A DNA stretch of 40,299 bases from Myxococcales bacterium (GCA_009692485.1 SHZB01000008.1:1-40299), one strand, 5' to 3'. Positions 8,213 through 15,782 are shown, numbered from the stretch's first letter. Program-made: numbers and translations. Notes: generated from the sequence alone by a model not told the origin.

Positions 8213-8284
8213 AGTTCGGCGGCGGTCAGCAGGTTCAGTCTCAGTCTCGGGCTTGGGCGACTCGCCGCGCGTTCGAGGTAGGCT

Positions 8285-8707
8285 ATGCCTCGTGATGCGA
8301 TCGTCTTGGCATGGGCGCTTGTTGCGCGACGCCGCGCGGAGCTTGGTCGAGTGCTGAGGATTCTCGCGTTCCTTTTGCTCGTCGTTGCCGTGATTCGGAC
8401 GTATCGGTACGTCACCGGCGGCAGCGGCTCAAGGCGCGGTGCAGGCCGAGCCGCCCGCGACCGTGCGAACGCCTCCGCGAAAGCACGCGCTGGCGCGGGA
8501 CCGGTGCACACTCCCTCGCGCGCCCCGCATGAGGTGCTTGGGATTTCGCCGACGGCGAGCGCCGACGAGGTGCGTCGCGCGTACCAACGGCAAGCGCTCC
8601 TCTACCACCCGGACAAGGTCGCGAGCGCCGCCCCCGAGCTGCAACGGCTGGCCGAGCAGCGGATGAAGGAGTTGAACGCCGCATACCGCGAGATGCTCGA
8701 TGGCTGA
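8285..8707 (+). CDS. Membrane-anchored J-domain (DnaJ-like) protein
   Basis: A 140-aa protein. One transmembrane helix (about residues 24-39, VLRILAFLLLVVAVIR) is followed by a basic Ala/Arg-rich linker and a C-terminal J domain (81-140) with the diagnostic HPD at 108-110 in LLYHPDKV. The J domain stimulates the ATPase of a DnaK-type chaperone, and the anchor would recruit it to the inner membrane. The reversed layout (anchor first, J domain last) and the lack of a Gly/Phe or zinc domain place it in the type III/DjlA-like class. The ATG at 8285 has GAGGTAGG just upstream. It is the first gene to the right of the parS pair. Confidence 0.9.
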   Translation: MPRDAIVLAWALVARRRAELGRVLRILAFLLLVVAVIRTYRYVTGGSGSRRGAGRAARDRANASAKARAGAGPVHTPSRAPHEVLGISPTASADEVRRAYQRQALLYHPDKVASAAPELQRLAEQRMKELNAAYREMLDG

Positions 8708-8871
8708 AACGATGGGAAATCCAACGAGCGACGCGGCGATGTCAGCGAGCGTCGCCGTGGTGCTCGCGGCCGCGCCAATTGCGCGTGACCGGTCGGCGTG
8801 ATCGCGACCTTGCCGGGGCCGCATCGCCGAACTTGCCGGCCGAGGGGCCACGGTGCGAAGCTAGCGGCGTG

Positions 8872-9540
8872 ATGAAAGCTCCGAGGAACGCGTCACTGCG
8901 ACTGGGCATGGGCATTCGCGTGTCGGCCTCCGTTGGCGCCGGCGTCGGTCTGCTGGCGATGACTTTGACGACGGCGTGCGCGCGCCAGGCCGACCTGTAC
9001 GACGAAAAGGACTGGCTCAAGGCCGAGGCGGGCAGGCCGTCCGCGTGGCGCGACGTGGAGTCGCTGTTCGGTCGCCCGGCTGCAAAGCACGGCGAGAAGC
9101 CGGCCACGCTGCGCGGCGTGCGCCATGATCTCTTTTTGCGAAAGACCGACAAACCCACCGCGCGTTGTGCGTGCCTCGACGTCGGTGTTGGCGCGGCGGA
9201 TGATCCGCGGTTTCGGTGGCAAGCGGGCGCACCACGCCTCGCGCACAATGAGCTGGCGTTCGCCATGCGCACCGATGGCTCGCAGTGTTCGGCCGAGGCA
9301 GGGCTGCCGCGCCGGCCTTCGATCCACGCGGTCGATCGCGATGGCCCACACGTGATTGTCGTCGTCGAGGAGCTTCCGCCCGAGCGCCCGCAAGCTGTCG
9401 GCGCCGTCGTCGAACGACCCGACCCGGGCGGCTCGCTTTTCGTGCGCTCGCGCCCCCAGAAGGGAACCCCGCTCGTCTACGCACGCGATGGAGGCGGCGC
9501 CGCCTGTCGCGTCGTTTCCCGCGGCCGGGACGAACGCTAA
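8872..9540 (+). CDS. Putative lipoprotein of unknown function
   Basis: A 222-aa protein. The N-terminus has basic residues, a hydrophobic stretch (ASVGAGVGLLAMTLTTAC) and a lipobox-like TTAC, so it is probably lipidated at that cysteine and exported. The mature part holds four further cysteines (in ARCACLD, SQCSAE and AACRVV) that could pair in the periplasm. I recognise no family. I chose ATG 8872 because the frame upstream lacks a signal sequence. The gene is convergent with the acetyltransferase at 9563, leaving a 22-bp gap. Confidence 0.7.
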   Translation: MKAPRNASLRLGMGIRVSASVGAGVGLLAMTLTTACARQADLYDEKDWLKAEAGRPSAWRDVESLFGRPAAKHGEKPATLRGVRHDLFLRKTDKPTARCACLDVGVGAADDPRFRWQAGAPRLAHNELAFAMRTDGSQCSAEAGLPRRPSIHAVDRDGPHVIVVVEELPPERPQAVGAVVERPDPGGSLFVRSRPQKGTPLVYARDGGGAACRVVSRGRDER

Positions 9541-9562
9541 CGCGCGCTCTCGAGCTGGAAGC

Positions 9563-10015
9563 TCAACCGAGCGGCTTGGTGAAAACGACGCGGGCACGAC
9601 CGACCCCGGCGTAGTCCTCGACCACTTCGGTGCGCCACCCGAGGGCCTCGTGAAAGCGGACGGAGCCGTCGTTTCCGAGCGTCGTGACCGCCTTCAGCCG
9701 CGCACAGTGAGCCGCGCGGCAGGCCTCTTCGAAGGAGCCGTAGAGTCGCGCGCCCACGCTTTGGCGCCGAAATTCCGGGTCGATGCCGACGAGGTGCACG
9801 TACCCCGTCGCCTCCGCCGGCGCGAGGAACCCCAGCAAAAAACCGACGACCGCCTCGTCGTGGAGGACGACCCGCGCCAGCTCTCCGAGCTCGTAGAAGA
9901 ACAACGGATGGGCGAGGGCGCTCGTCGGGCCACCCCACCACTTGTCGATGACGCGGACGATCTGGTCGTAGTCGCCCTTCGTGAGCTTGCGGGTCGTGAA
10001 GGGTTGGGCGGTCAT
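9563..10015 (-). CDS. GNAT-family N-acetyltransferase
   Basis: A 150-aa protein with the GNAT fold. It has beta-4 VHLVGIDPEFRRQSVGARLY with the acetyl-CoA pyrophosphate loop (R-R-Q-S-V-G-A, residues about 84-90), followed by helix alpha-3 and a C-terminal FHEALGWR segment. Size and layout are those of a single-domain enzyme. The substrate cannot be inferred. It is on the same strand as the selenoprotein gene 141 bp upstream, so the two may be co-transcribed. Confidence 0.9.
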   Translation of the reverse strand: MTAQPFTTRKLTKGDYDQIVRVIDKWWGGPTSALAHPLFFYELGELARVVLHDEAVVGFLLGFLAPAEATGYVHLVGIDPEFRRQSVGARLYGSFEEACRAAHCARLKAVTTLGNDGSVRFHEALGWRTEVVEDYAGVGRARVVFTKPLG

Positions 10016-10156
10016 CGGTCGCTGTCGCCAAAAGGCGTGGCGCAGGCAGCACGCGGAGCCACGGAGCGGACGCCCTCGCGGGTGGAAGGTCGAGCCGCGC
10101 CGTCCAAAATCCGCGCCGCCTTAGCACATCGCGGTTCGAAATGCACGCATCGCGAG

Positions 10157-10369
10157 CTACAGCTGGGAGAGGATCTCGGCGTCCTCGGGAAAGCGTCCTG
10201 TCTCGTGCTTGTCCCAGAGCTTCTTGCCGTCGGCGAGGACCGTAAATTCACCTTTTCCGCCAGGCGTCAGCGTGGCGACGGCGCCGGTCTTCGAAGCGAT
10301 CGCAGCCGCGAGACTCGCGGCGTTGGGCTTGTAGTTTCACATCACGCAATAGCGGATTTCGACGTTCAT
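10157..10369 (-). CDS. Selenoprotein W-like (Rdx family) protein with in-frame UGA (Sec)
   Basis: The frame starts at ATG 10369 and meets TGA at 10337-10339. Read through as selenocysteine (residue 11), it gives a complete 70-aa protein ending at TAG 10157. The N-terminus is MNVEIRYCVM-U-NYKPNAA, so Cys8 and Sec11 form the CxxU redox motif of the SelW/SelT/SelH (Rdx) family. The adjoining NYxP and the C-terminal DGKKLWDKHETGRFPE are also family landmarks. These small thioredoxin-fold proteins are thought to be thiol oxidoreductases, and the partner is unknown. A perfect hairpin 15 nt after the UGA is a good bacterial SECIS candidate. Decoding needs SelB, SelC, SelA and SelD from elsewhere in the genome. 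There is no strong Shine-Dalgarno sequence before the ATG. Conservation on both sides of the TGA argues against a pseudogene. Confidence 0.92.
10305..10321 (-). promoter_or_regulatory. Bacterial SECIS element candidate
   Basis: On the coding strand GCCGCGAGTCTCGCGGC folds into a 6-7 bp perfect stem with a small apical loop containing G-U. The loop GU lies at about +23 after the UGA, close to its position in E. coli fdhF mRNA. This is the site and loop type recognised by SelB. Confidence 0.8.
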
Positions 10370-10421
10370 TTTTGGGGGGCTCTTTTCGGATTTCGTGCAG
10401 CGGCGGGATGGGGCTGCGCCG

Positions 10422-11270
10422 CTATTGGGCGATGGCCTTGAGGTCGAGCATTTCTTCGGCGCTTGGGACGACCACGAGCTCGCAGCGGCGGTTCTTCATG
10501 CGGCCATCGGGCGAGTCGTTGGGCTCCATCGGATCGGTGTCCGCGTAGCCCGACGCGCTCCATCGAGCCAGCGGGAGAGCTCCGCCGTCGGGATTGACGA
10601 GGTAGATGAGAACGGTGCGGGCGCGCATCAGCGACAAGCCCCAGTTGTCGCGGAAAATGCCGCCGCGGAGGGCCTGATCGTCGGTGTGTCCGGCGACCTG
10701 ATAGAAGCGGGCGCGGAGCGACGCGTCGCTGTTGATGATCTCCGCCACCTTCTGAAGGATCTGCTCGCCTTCCTTCTTGAGCGAGTCCTTGCCGGTGTCG
10801 AAGAGCACGTCTCCCGGCAGCGAGATCATCATGCGATTGTTGCGAATGCGCACGACGAGACCGAGGCTCGTGAGCTCCGTGAGCTTTGAGCGCAGCTGCT
10901 CGAAGCGCTGCTTGATGCGCTCGAGCTGATCGGCACGTCGCTTGTATTCGGCGAGCGCCGCCTCGCGTTCTTCGAGCGTCGATTTGGCCTTGGAGAGCTC
11001 AGCGGTGCGGCTGTCGAGATCGGTGCCAAGCTGCTTCAAATCGACCCCGGCGGTCTCGAGATCGCGCTCGAGCGAGGCGATGCGCTCCTGCACCACGGCG
11101 AGCTCTTTCTCCGAGTCGCCGAGCTTACGCTGCGTCTCGAGCTGGTGCGCTTGCAGCCGGTTGTGTTTGTCGAGCTGGGCTTGCCACTCTTCTTCGGAGT
11201 AGCCGCAGCCCGCGACCGAGACGAGGAGCGTGGACGCCGCGAGGAAGAGGGAGCTTCTGGTTCTTCGCAT
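10422..11270 (-). CDS. Lipoprotein with coiled coil and OmpA/MotB-like peptidoglycan-binding domain
   Basis: A 282-aa protein. The signal sequence ends in SVAGC, so Cys22 is the probable lipidation site. Residues about 25-145 are a long Lys/Glu-rich coiled coil with heptads (QLDKHNRLQAHQLETQRKL). The C-terminal half (about 155-270) is an OmpA-like domain: LPGDVLFDTGKDSLKKEG, FYQVAGHTDDQ, WGLSLMRARTVLIYL and KNRRCELVV. The Asp and Arg that bind diaminopimelate are in the expected places. It probably links a membrane to peptidoglycan, like Pal or the MotB C-terminus. The start at 11270 gives the signal peptide, and the longer frame to 11357 does not. It diverges from the isocitrate dehydrogenase gene. 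Confidence 0.88.
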   Translation of the reverse strand: MRRTRSSLFLAASTLLVSVAGCGYSEEEWQAQLDKHNRLQAHQLETQRKLGDSEKELAVVQERIASLERDLETAGVDLKQLGTDLDSRTAELSKAKSTLEEREAALAEYKRRADQLERIKQRFEQLRSKLTELTSLGLVVRIRNNRMMISLPGDVLFDTGKDSLKKEGEQILQKVAEIINSDASLRARFYQVAGHTDDQALRGGIFRDNWGLSLMRARTVLIYLVNPDGGALPLARWSASGYADTDPMEPNDSPDGRMKNRRCELVVVPSAEEMLDLKAIAQ

Positions 11271-11413
11271 GAGGGAACGACCCTGGAAATGACGTGGAGT
11301 TGGGCGAGAAATGCGCGATGCGCAACCCCGGGTACCAAAGCCGCTGGCTTGCCGCAAGGGACGACGCCGAGCGTGTTGAGACGCAGAGGTCTGCGTGCTA
11401 CCCGCCGTTCTGT

Positions 11414-12418
11414 ATGGCCCATCGCATCACGCTCATCCCCGGCGACGGCATCGGCCCCGAGGTCAGTGCCGCCACGCAAGACGTTCTGCGCGCCGCTGGC
11501 GTCGAGATCGATTGGGACGTTCAGACCGCCGGACTCGAGGTCGCCCGCCTCACCGGGACGCCGTTGCCGATCGCCGTCCTCGCCTCGATTCGGCAGCATC
11601 GCGTGGCGCTGAAGGGCCCCTGCGGTACGCCCATCGGTGGCGGGTTCAAGTCCATCAACGTGACCTTGCGCCAAACGCTCGATCTCTACGCCAACGTGCG
11701 ACCGATCAAGAGCTTGCCGAAGGTCGATCCGCGATTTGACGTCGACATGGTGATCGTGCGCGAAAATACCGAAGGGCTTTACGCGGGCCTCGAGCTCATG
11801 ATCCTTCCGGGGATCGCGCAGAGCATCAAGCTGACGACGGAGCGGTGTTCGACCCGCATCGCAGAGTTTGCATTCGATTATGCGAAGCGCCACGGCCGCG
11901 CCCGGGTGACCATCGCCCACAAGGCAAACATCCTGAAGGTGAGCGACGGGCTCGCGCTCGAGGCCACGCGCGCCGTTGGAAAGCGCCATCCGGAGATCGA
12001 GCTGCGCGAGATGATCGTGGACGCCACGGCCATGACGATGGTGCGGGATCCCAACTCGCTCGGCGTGGTCGTGACCGAGAACCTTTATGGCGACATCTTG
12101 TCGGACCTCGGCGCCGGACTCGTCGGCGGGCTTGGGTTCGTCGCGGGCGCCAACATCGGCGACGATTGCGCGGTCTTCGAGGCGGTACACGGAACGGCGC
12201 CGGACATCGCCGGCAAGGGGATCGCCAACCCGACGGCCCTCATCGCGAGCGCGGTGATGATGCTCGATCACATCGGCGAGAGCGCAGCAGCCGACCGGAT
12301 CGGGCGCGCGCTGATCCGCCAGTATGAAGAGCGCAAGGTCCTCACCGGAGAGATCGGCGGCACCGCCACCACGAAGGAGTTCTCCGCCGAGCTGTGCCGG
12401 CTCGTGGCCGGGCTGTGA
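11414..12418 (+). CDS. NAD-type isocitrate dehydrogenase (isocitrate/isopropylmalate dehydrogenase family)
   Basis: A 334-aa beta-decarboxylating dehydrogenase. It begins [17 protein letters not shown], the family N-terminus. The substrate loop [20 protein letters not shown] has the Ser/Asn and Arg pattern of isocitrate enzymes rather than the isopropylmalate pattern. [13 protein letters not shown], the catalytic [12 protein letters not shown] and the cofactor region [20 protein letters not shown] follow in order. The length matches the short NAD-dependent (IDH3-like) class and not the roughly 416-aa E. coli Icd. It converts isocitrate to 2-oxoglutarate in the TCA cycle. ATG 11414 is chosen over the upstream in-frame start because it begins exactly at the first beta strand. 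The last codon overlaps the DsbA-like gene by 4 nt (GTGA). Confidence 0.92.
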   Translation: MAHRITLIPGDGIGPEVSAATQDVLRAAGVEIDWDVQTAGLEVARLTGTPLPIAVLASIRQHRVALKGPCGTPIGGGFKSINVTLRQTLDLYANVRPIKSLPKVDPRFDVDMVIVRENTEGLYAGLELMILPGIAQSIKLTTERCSTRIAEFAFDYAKRHGRARVTIAHKANILKVSDGLALEATRAVGKRHPEIELREMIVDATAMTMVRDPNSLGVVVTENLYGDILSDLGAGLVGGLGFVAGANIGDDCAVFEAVHGTAPDIAGKGIANPTALIASAVMMLDHIGESAAADRIGRALIRQYEERKVLTGEIGGTATTKEFSAELCRLVAGL

Positions 12419-13140
12419 CGCACAGCACGCGACGGATGGCGCTCGCGCTCGCGCTTGGGATCACCGTTGGAGGCGCGGGCGGCTTCGAAGCCGGGCGGCG
12501 GTTCGCGCGGTCGAATTCGCGGCCACGCAAGGCTCCGCCGAAGCCAGCCTATGTCGCCCTCGCACCACACAATCTACGGCGCGGGGCCACGCCGGCGAAA
12601 GTAACGGTCGTCGCCTTCACCGATTTCCAGTGCCCATTTTGCGGGCGCGCGAAGGGGACGATCGAGGCGCTGCTCGCCGCGTATCCGGAGGACGTCGCGG
12701 TCGTGGTGAAGCATCGTCCGCTGTCGTTTCACGCCCATGCCGAGCTCGCCGCCGTCGCCGTTCAGGCGGCCCATCGGCAGGGCCAGGGCTGGGCGATGCA
12801 CGATGTACTGTTCGAGAACCCGAAGGCGCTCGGGCGTAGCGAGCTCGTTCGATACGCCGCGAAGATCGGCATCGATGTCGCGCGCTTCGAGGCGCAGCTC
12901 GAGGACCAGGCCGTGCTCGCCGAGGTGCAGGCGGATGTCGCTGTCGCCGATGCGGTTGGAGCGACCGGGACGCCCGCGTTTTACGTGAACGGTCGGCCTT
13001 TGCGCGGAGCACTGCCGCTCGCAGAGTTTCGCCGGCTCGTCGATGCCGAGCTCGAAGAAGCCAATGCGCTGCTCGCGAGCGGAGTGGAGCTTGCAGCGAT
13101 TTACGAGCGGCGCGGCAAGGCGCTGGCAGCTGGAAATTGA
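12415..13140 (+). CDS. DsbA-like thiol:disulfide oxidoreductase, membrane-anchored or secreted
   Basis: A 241-aa thioredoxin-fold protein of the DsbA/Thioredoxin_4 type. An N-terminal hydrophobic segment (about residues 8-24, Gly/Ala-rich) serves as signal or anchor. The active site CPFC is at Cys73-Cys76, after VVAFTDFQ. The helical insert carries WAMHDVLFENP, and the cis-proline loop GTPAFYVNG is at 185-193. It would oxidise or isomerise disulfides in exported proteins, of which this neighbourhood has many. The GTG start at 12415 overlaps the isocitrate dehydrogenase stop as GTGA, suggesting translational coupling. ATG 12436 is a possible alternative that would shorten the signal's basic region. 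Confidence 0.9.
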   Translation: MTHSTRRMALALALGITVGGAGGFEAGRRFARSNSRPRKAPPKPAYVALAPHNLRRGATPAKVTVVAFTDFQCPFCGRAKGTIEALLAAYPEDVAVVVKHRPLSFHAHAELAAVAVQAAHRQGQGWAMHDVLFENPKALGRSELVRYAAKIGIDVARFEAQLEDQAVLAEVQADVAVADAVGATGTPAFYVNGRPLRGALPLAEFRRLVDAELEEANALLASGVELAAIYERRGKALAAGN

Positions 13141-13161
13141 GCGACCGGATCGCGCGGGCTT

Positions 13162-13363
13162 ATTGCGGATAGCGAGCGTGGCGCATTGCGGATAGCGCTG
13201 GCTTATTGCGGATAGCGAGCGTGGCGCATTGCGGATAGCGCTGGCTTATTGCGGATAGCGCTGGCGCATTGCGGATAGCGCTGGCGCATTGCGGATAGCG
13301 AGCGTGGCGCATTGCGGATAGCGCTGGCGCATTGCGGATAGCGCGGGCTTATTGCGGATAGCG
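13162..13363. repeat. Ten-copy array of ATTGCGGATAGCG with 20/23-bp spacing
   Basis: The 13-bp core ATTGCGGATAGCG occurs ten times perfectly, starting at 13162, 13185, 13205, 13228, 13248, 13268, 13288, 13311, 13331 and 13351. Steps are either 20 or 23 bp. The variable filler is CTGGCGC, CTGGCTT, CGGGCTT or the 3-bp longer AGCGTGGCGC. It fills the convergent gap between the DsbA-like gene and the lipoprotein gene. Its function is unknown. Confidence 0.95.
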
Positions 13364-13370
13364 CGCGGGT

Positions 13371-14162
13371 CTATTGCTTGTCGCGCGGATCGATCGCGAG
13401 GCGTTGTTCGCGTGTCAGCGAGCGGAGGGTGGCGCTCTCGATCCAGGCGAGGCGGTCTTCGACCTGGCGTGCTGCGTCCGGGCCCTCCGAGGAGGTCGTG
13501 AACACGAAGACGAAGCACTCGCGCCCGGAGGCACCGAAAGCGAGCAGGTCGCCGGCGGCGTGGCCAGTCTCGAGCGAGGTTGAGATCAAGGCCGTGGCCT
13601 CGGTGTCGAAGCCCCGCGGCACGAGCGCGCGTGTCGATGAGAGCGGCGTTCGGCGCGGGGGAAGTTCGCGGTAACGTCGGGCGCTCTCTTCACAGCCGGC
13701 CCGGCTCATCCGCGCGGTCTCGGAGAATACGCCGACCAGCAGGCGCGACACGGTCCGCTCGTGGACCAGCTCGATGAACCGGCTCTTGGCCTTCACCGTG
13801 CGCCACCCGTCCGGGTCCGGAAGTGTGACGGCGAGCTGAAAGCGACGCAGCTCGATGCGGGCGCTCGCCTGCGCTCCGGTCTGGCCGAAGGGCGTCTCGC
13901 TGGCGGTCGCTCTCGCCGCGATCGCCCCCGGCGGTGCCGGCGATTGGCTGTCCGATGGAGCTTTCGTCGTGCCCGGCGGTGGTGTCGTCGCCGATGCGGA
14001 CGGGGAAGTGGCGCCGGCCGTGTGCGAGGTGGCAAGCGTGGGGATCGCCGCAGACGCGCAGCCGCTGAGGTGCAACGCGACCGTGAGCACCGCGACTCCG
14101 AGGCCCGCATCCTGGGCTGAGCGCAGGCATCCGAACCGAGGCATCGGCGCATGCTCGCGCAT
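13371..14162 (-). CDS. Putative lipoprotein with Ser/Thr/Pro-rich linker
   Basis: A 263-aa protein. It has a hydrophobic signal ending LHLSGCAS with the lipobox LSGC. A Thr/Ser/Pro/Ala-rich linker (about 35-85) leads to a globular domain from about 90 that I do not recognise (ELRRFQLAVTLPDPDGWR, SRLLVGVF, ECFVFVFTTS). The domain has an alpha/beta pattern and an Arg-rich end. The ATG at 14162 shares one base with the ilvE stop (TGATG), so the two genes are probably translationally coupled. Its stop lies directly against the 20/23-bp repeat array. Confidence 0.72.
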   Translation of the reverse strand: MREHAPMPRFGCLRSAQDAGLGVAVLTVALHLSGCASAAIPTLATSHTAGATSPSASATTPPPGTTKAPSDSQSPAPPGAIAARATASETPFGQTGAQASARIELRRFQLAVTLPDPDGWRTVKAKSRFIELVHERTVSRLLVGVFSETARMSRAGCEESARRYRELPPRRTPLSSTRALVPRGFDTEATALISTSLETGHAAGDLLAFGASGRECFVFVFTTSSEGPDAARQVEDRLAWIESATLRSLTREQRLAIDPRDKQ

Positions 14163-15082
14163 CACACGATCGTCAACCACTCCGGGTGCGTCTCGTCACT
14201 GCCTTTCACGACGTCGAAATAGCGCTCCTGAAGCTGCTTGGTGATGGCGCCGGGCTTGCCATTGCCGACGACGCGATCATCGACCTCGCGAATGGGCGTC
14301 ACCTCGACGGCGGTGCCGGTGAAGAAGGCCTCGTCCGCGAGGTAGAGCCGATCGCGCCCGAAGGCCTGCTCGAGCACGGGGATCCCGCACTCGCGCGCGA
14401 GCTTCAACACCGTGTCGCGCGTGATGCCGCCGAGGATTGACGCGGAGAGCGGCGGGGTGATGAGCGTTCCGTCCTTGACGATGAAGAGATTCTCGCCGGA
14501 GCCCTCGCAGACCTGGCCATTGAGGTCTTGCAAGATCGCCTCGTCATAGCCCGCGGTCTTCGCCTCCCGCTTGGCGAGGATCGAGTTGGTGTATTGGCCC
14601 ATGATCTTGCCCTTGGGCAGGGCGATGCTTGGATGATGCCGCACCCACGAGGAGATCTTGGCACGCACGCCGTGCTCGAGCGCGCCGACTCCGAGGTACG
14701 CACCCCAGCGCCATGACACGATGGTCGTGCGAATCGGGTTGTTGGGCGCGTACACGCCCATCGCGCCGTCGCCGACAAACACGACCGGCCGCAAGTAGCC
14801 CTCGCTGAGCCCGTTGGCGCGCAGTAAATCCACGCACGCGCCGATCACGCCGTCGAAGGAGACTTGTGGCTCGATCGCGATGAGTTTGCAGGTGTCGAAG
14901 AGCCTGCGGATGTGGTCGTGGAGGCGAAAAATGGCGGTCTTTCCGTTGTTACGACGGTAGGCGCGGATCCCCTCGAAGGCGCCGAGCCCGTAGTGCAACG
15001 AGTGGGTCAGCACGTGAACGCGTGCGTCGTCCCAGTCGCACAGCGACCCGTCCATCCAGATTTTTTTCTCTTTCTCGAGCAT
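14162..15082 (-). CDS. ilvE: Branched-chain amino acid aminotransferase (class IV)
   Basis: A 306-aa PLP enzyme of fold type IV. Landmarks are HSLHYGLGAFEGIRAY (28-43), the PLP lysine at about residue 159 in LPKGKIMGQYTNS, YDEAILQDLNGQVCEGSGENLF, and GGITRDTVLKLA. Length and order match IlvE. It transfers the amino group between glutamate and the keto acids of leucine, isoleucine and valine, the last biosynthetic step. The ATG at 15082 has GGAAGG upstream and gives the expected N-terminus (KIWMDG). The in-frame extension to 15235 is unconserved. The downstream lipoprotein gene starts on its stop codon. Confidence 0.95.
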   Translation of the reverse strand: MLEKEKKIWMDGSLCDWDDARVHVLTHSLHYGLGAFEGIRAYRRNNGKTAIFRLHDHIRRLFDTCKLIAIEPQVSFDGVIGACVDLLRANGLSEGYLRPVVFVGDGAMGVYAPNNPIRTTIVSWRWGAYLGVGALEHGVRAKISSWVRHHPSIALPKGKIMGQYTNSILAKREAKTAGYDEAILQDLNGQVCEGSGENLFIVKDGTLITPPLSASILGGITRDTVLKLARECGIPVLEQAFGRDRLYLADEAFFTGTAVEVTPIREVDDRVVGNGKPGAITKQLQERYFDVVKGSDETHPEWLTIV

Positions 15083-15236
15083 GGATGCTTCCTTCCGCGT
15101 ACCGCCTTTGTTTGCCGGTGCCAACCCCATCGATGCCGGCGGGGGCACGACGAATACGCGCATCGATTCTTCCGCGACGCGTAGTAAACGCTTGGGCCTC
15201 AGAGGGGCCTCAGAAGATGGCATGGAGCGACTCACG

Positions 15237-15680
15237 ATGAAAAAGTCCGATTTCGAGAACGCGCATCGGCAGCTCGTGCGGGCTCACCAGGCTCAGCGCG
15301 ACAACGAACGGTCGGTCGAATGCGTCGCGTGCGAGCGCTGCGTCGACTGCACGTTCTGCAAGGCCTCGAAGGGCCTGGCGCGGTGCCATTATTGCGTCGA
15401 GACCACGGGCTCGGTGGACTGCACGCACTGCCACGGCTCGAGCGCGCTCGTCGGGTGCACGCACTGCACCGCATGCGATCGCTGCTCCAAATCGGCGTAT
15501 CTCGAGCAGTGCGCCGATTGCGACGATTGCCGTTATTGCTTTGGGTGCGTCGGCCTCAGCAACAAGGAGTTCTACTTTTTGAACGAACGCATGGAGCGGC
15601 GGCAGTACTTCGAGCTCACGGCGAAGCTGCGGCGCGAGCTCGGCACGAGACGGCTCGCCGGAAGCGCCACCGGCAACTGA
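15237..15680 (+). CDS. Cysteine-ladder protein (18 Cys in CxxC series), function unknown
   Basis: A 147-aa protein beginning MKKSDFENAHRQ. Eighteen cysteines lie within about 78 residues (from about 29), nearly all in C-x2-C steps (CVACERCVDCTFC, CTHCTACDRC, CADCDDCRYCFGCVGL). Then come SNKEFYFLNE and a charged C-terminus. There is no signal peptide, so it should be cytoplasmic, where such an array would bind several zinc ions or iron-sulfur clusters. The three-residue period could also form a solenoid. The CFGCVGLxNKE element resembles small hypothetical proteins known from other bacteria (recalled, not searched). GGAG lies 9 nt before ATG 15237, favouring it over ATG 15222. It diverges from ilvE. 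Confidence 0.75.
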   Translation: MKKSDFENAHRQLVRAHQAQRDNERSVECVACERCVDCTFCKASKGLARCHYCVETTGSVDCTHCHGSSALVGCTHCTACDRCSKSAYLEQCADCDDCRYCFGCVGLSNKEFYFLNERMERRQYFELTAKLRRELGTRRLAGSATGN

Positions 15681-15698
15681 GCGGGCGACTGCGTCAGC

Positions 15699-15782
15699 GC
15701 CTCTGCGTCAGGGCCTCTGCGTCAGGGCCTCTGCGTCAGGGCCTCTGGGTCACGGCCTCTGGGTCACGGCCTCTGGGTCACG
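15699..15782. repeat. 14-bp tandem repeat in two blocks of three
   Basis: Six perfect 14-bp units: GCCTCTGCGTCAGG three times (15699-15740), then GCCTCTGGGTCACG three times (15741-15782). It lies in a convergent gap and overlaps the stop codon of the lipoprotein gene at 15778. The block arrangement implies successive duplications of a mutated unit. Confidence 0.92.

Larger units (their letters stand above)
8154..8220. repeat. 35-bp direct repeat carrying the parS sites
   Basis: A 35-bp unit is present twice in tandem. Each copy contains GGACGGAG, the 16-bp palindrome and a GGCGG-rich spacer. The repetition duplicates the parS site exactly. Confidence 0.85.

Noticed and set aside
10157-10369. 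Pseudogene broken by a stop codon
   Set aside because: The TGA sits exactly at the Sec position of the CxxU motif, the rest of the frame is intact and conserved, and a SECIS-like hairpin follows.
11414-12418. 3-isopropylmalate dehydrogenase (LeuB)
   Set aside because: The substrate loop [20 protein letters not shown] and ENTEGLYAG fit the isocitrate type, and no leu genes are nearby. Tartrate or homoisocitrate specificity is not excluded.
13162-13363. CRISPR array
   Set aside because: The core is only 13 bp and the intervening segments are 7-10 bp and themselves repeated, so there are no unique spacers. No cas genes are visible.
13246-13518. 90-aa minus-strand ORF containing SAMRQRYPQ repeats
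   Set aside because: It merely translates the 20/23-bp array plus an off-frame part of the lipoprotein gene.
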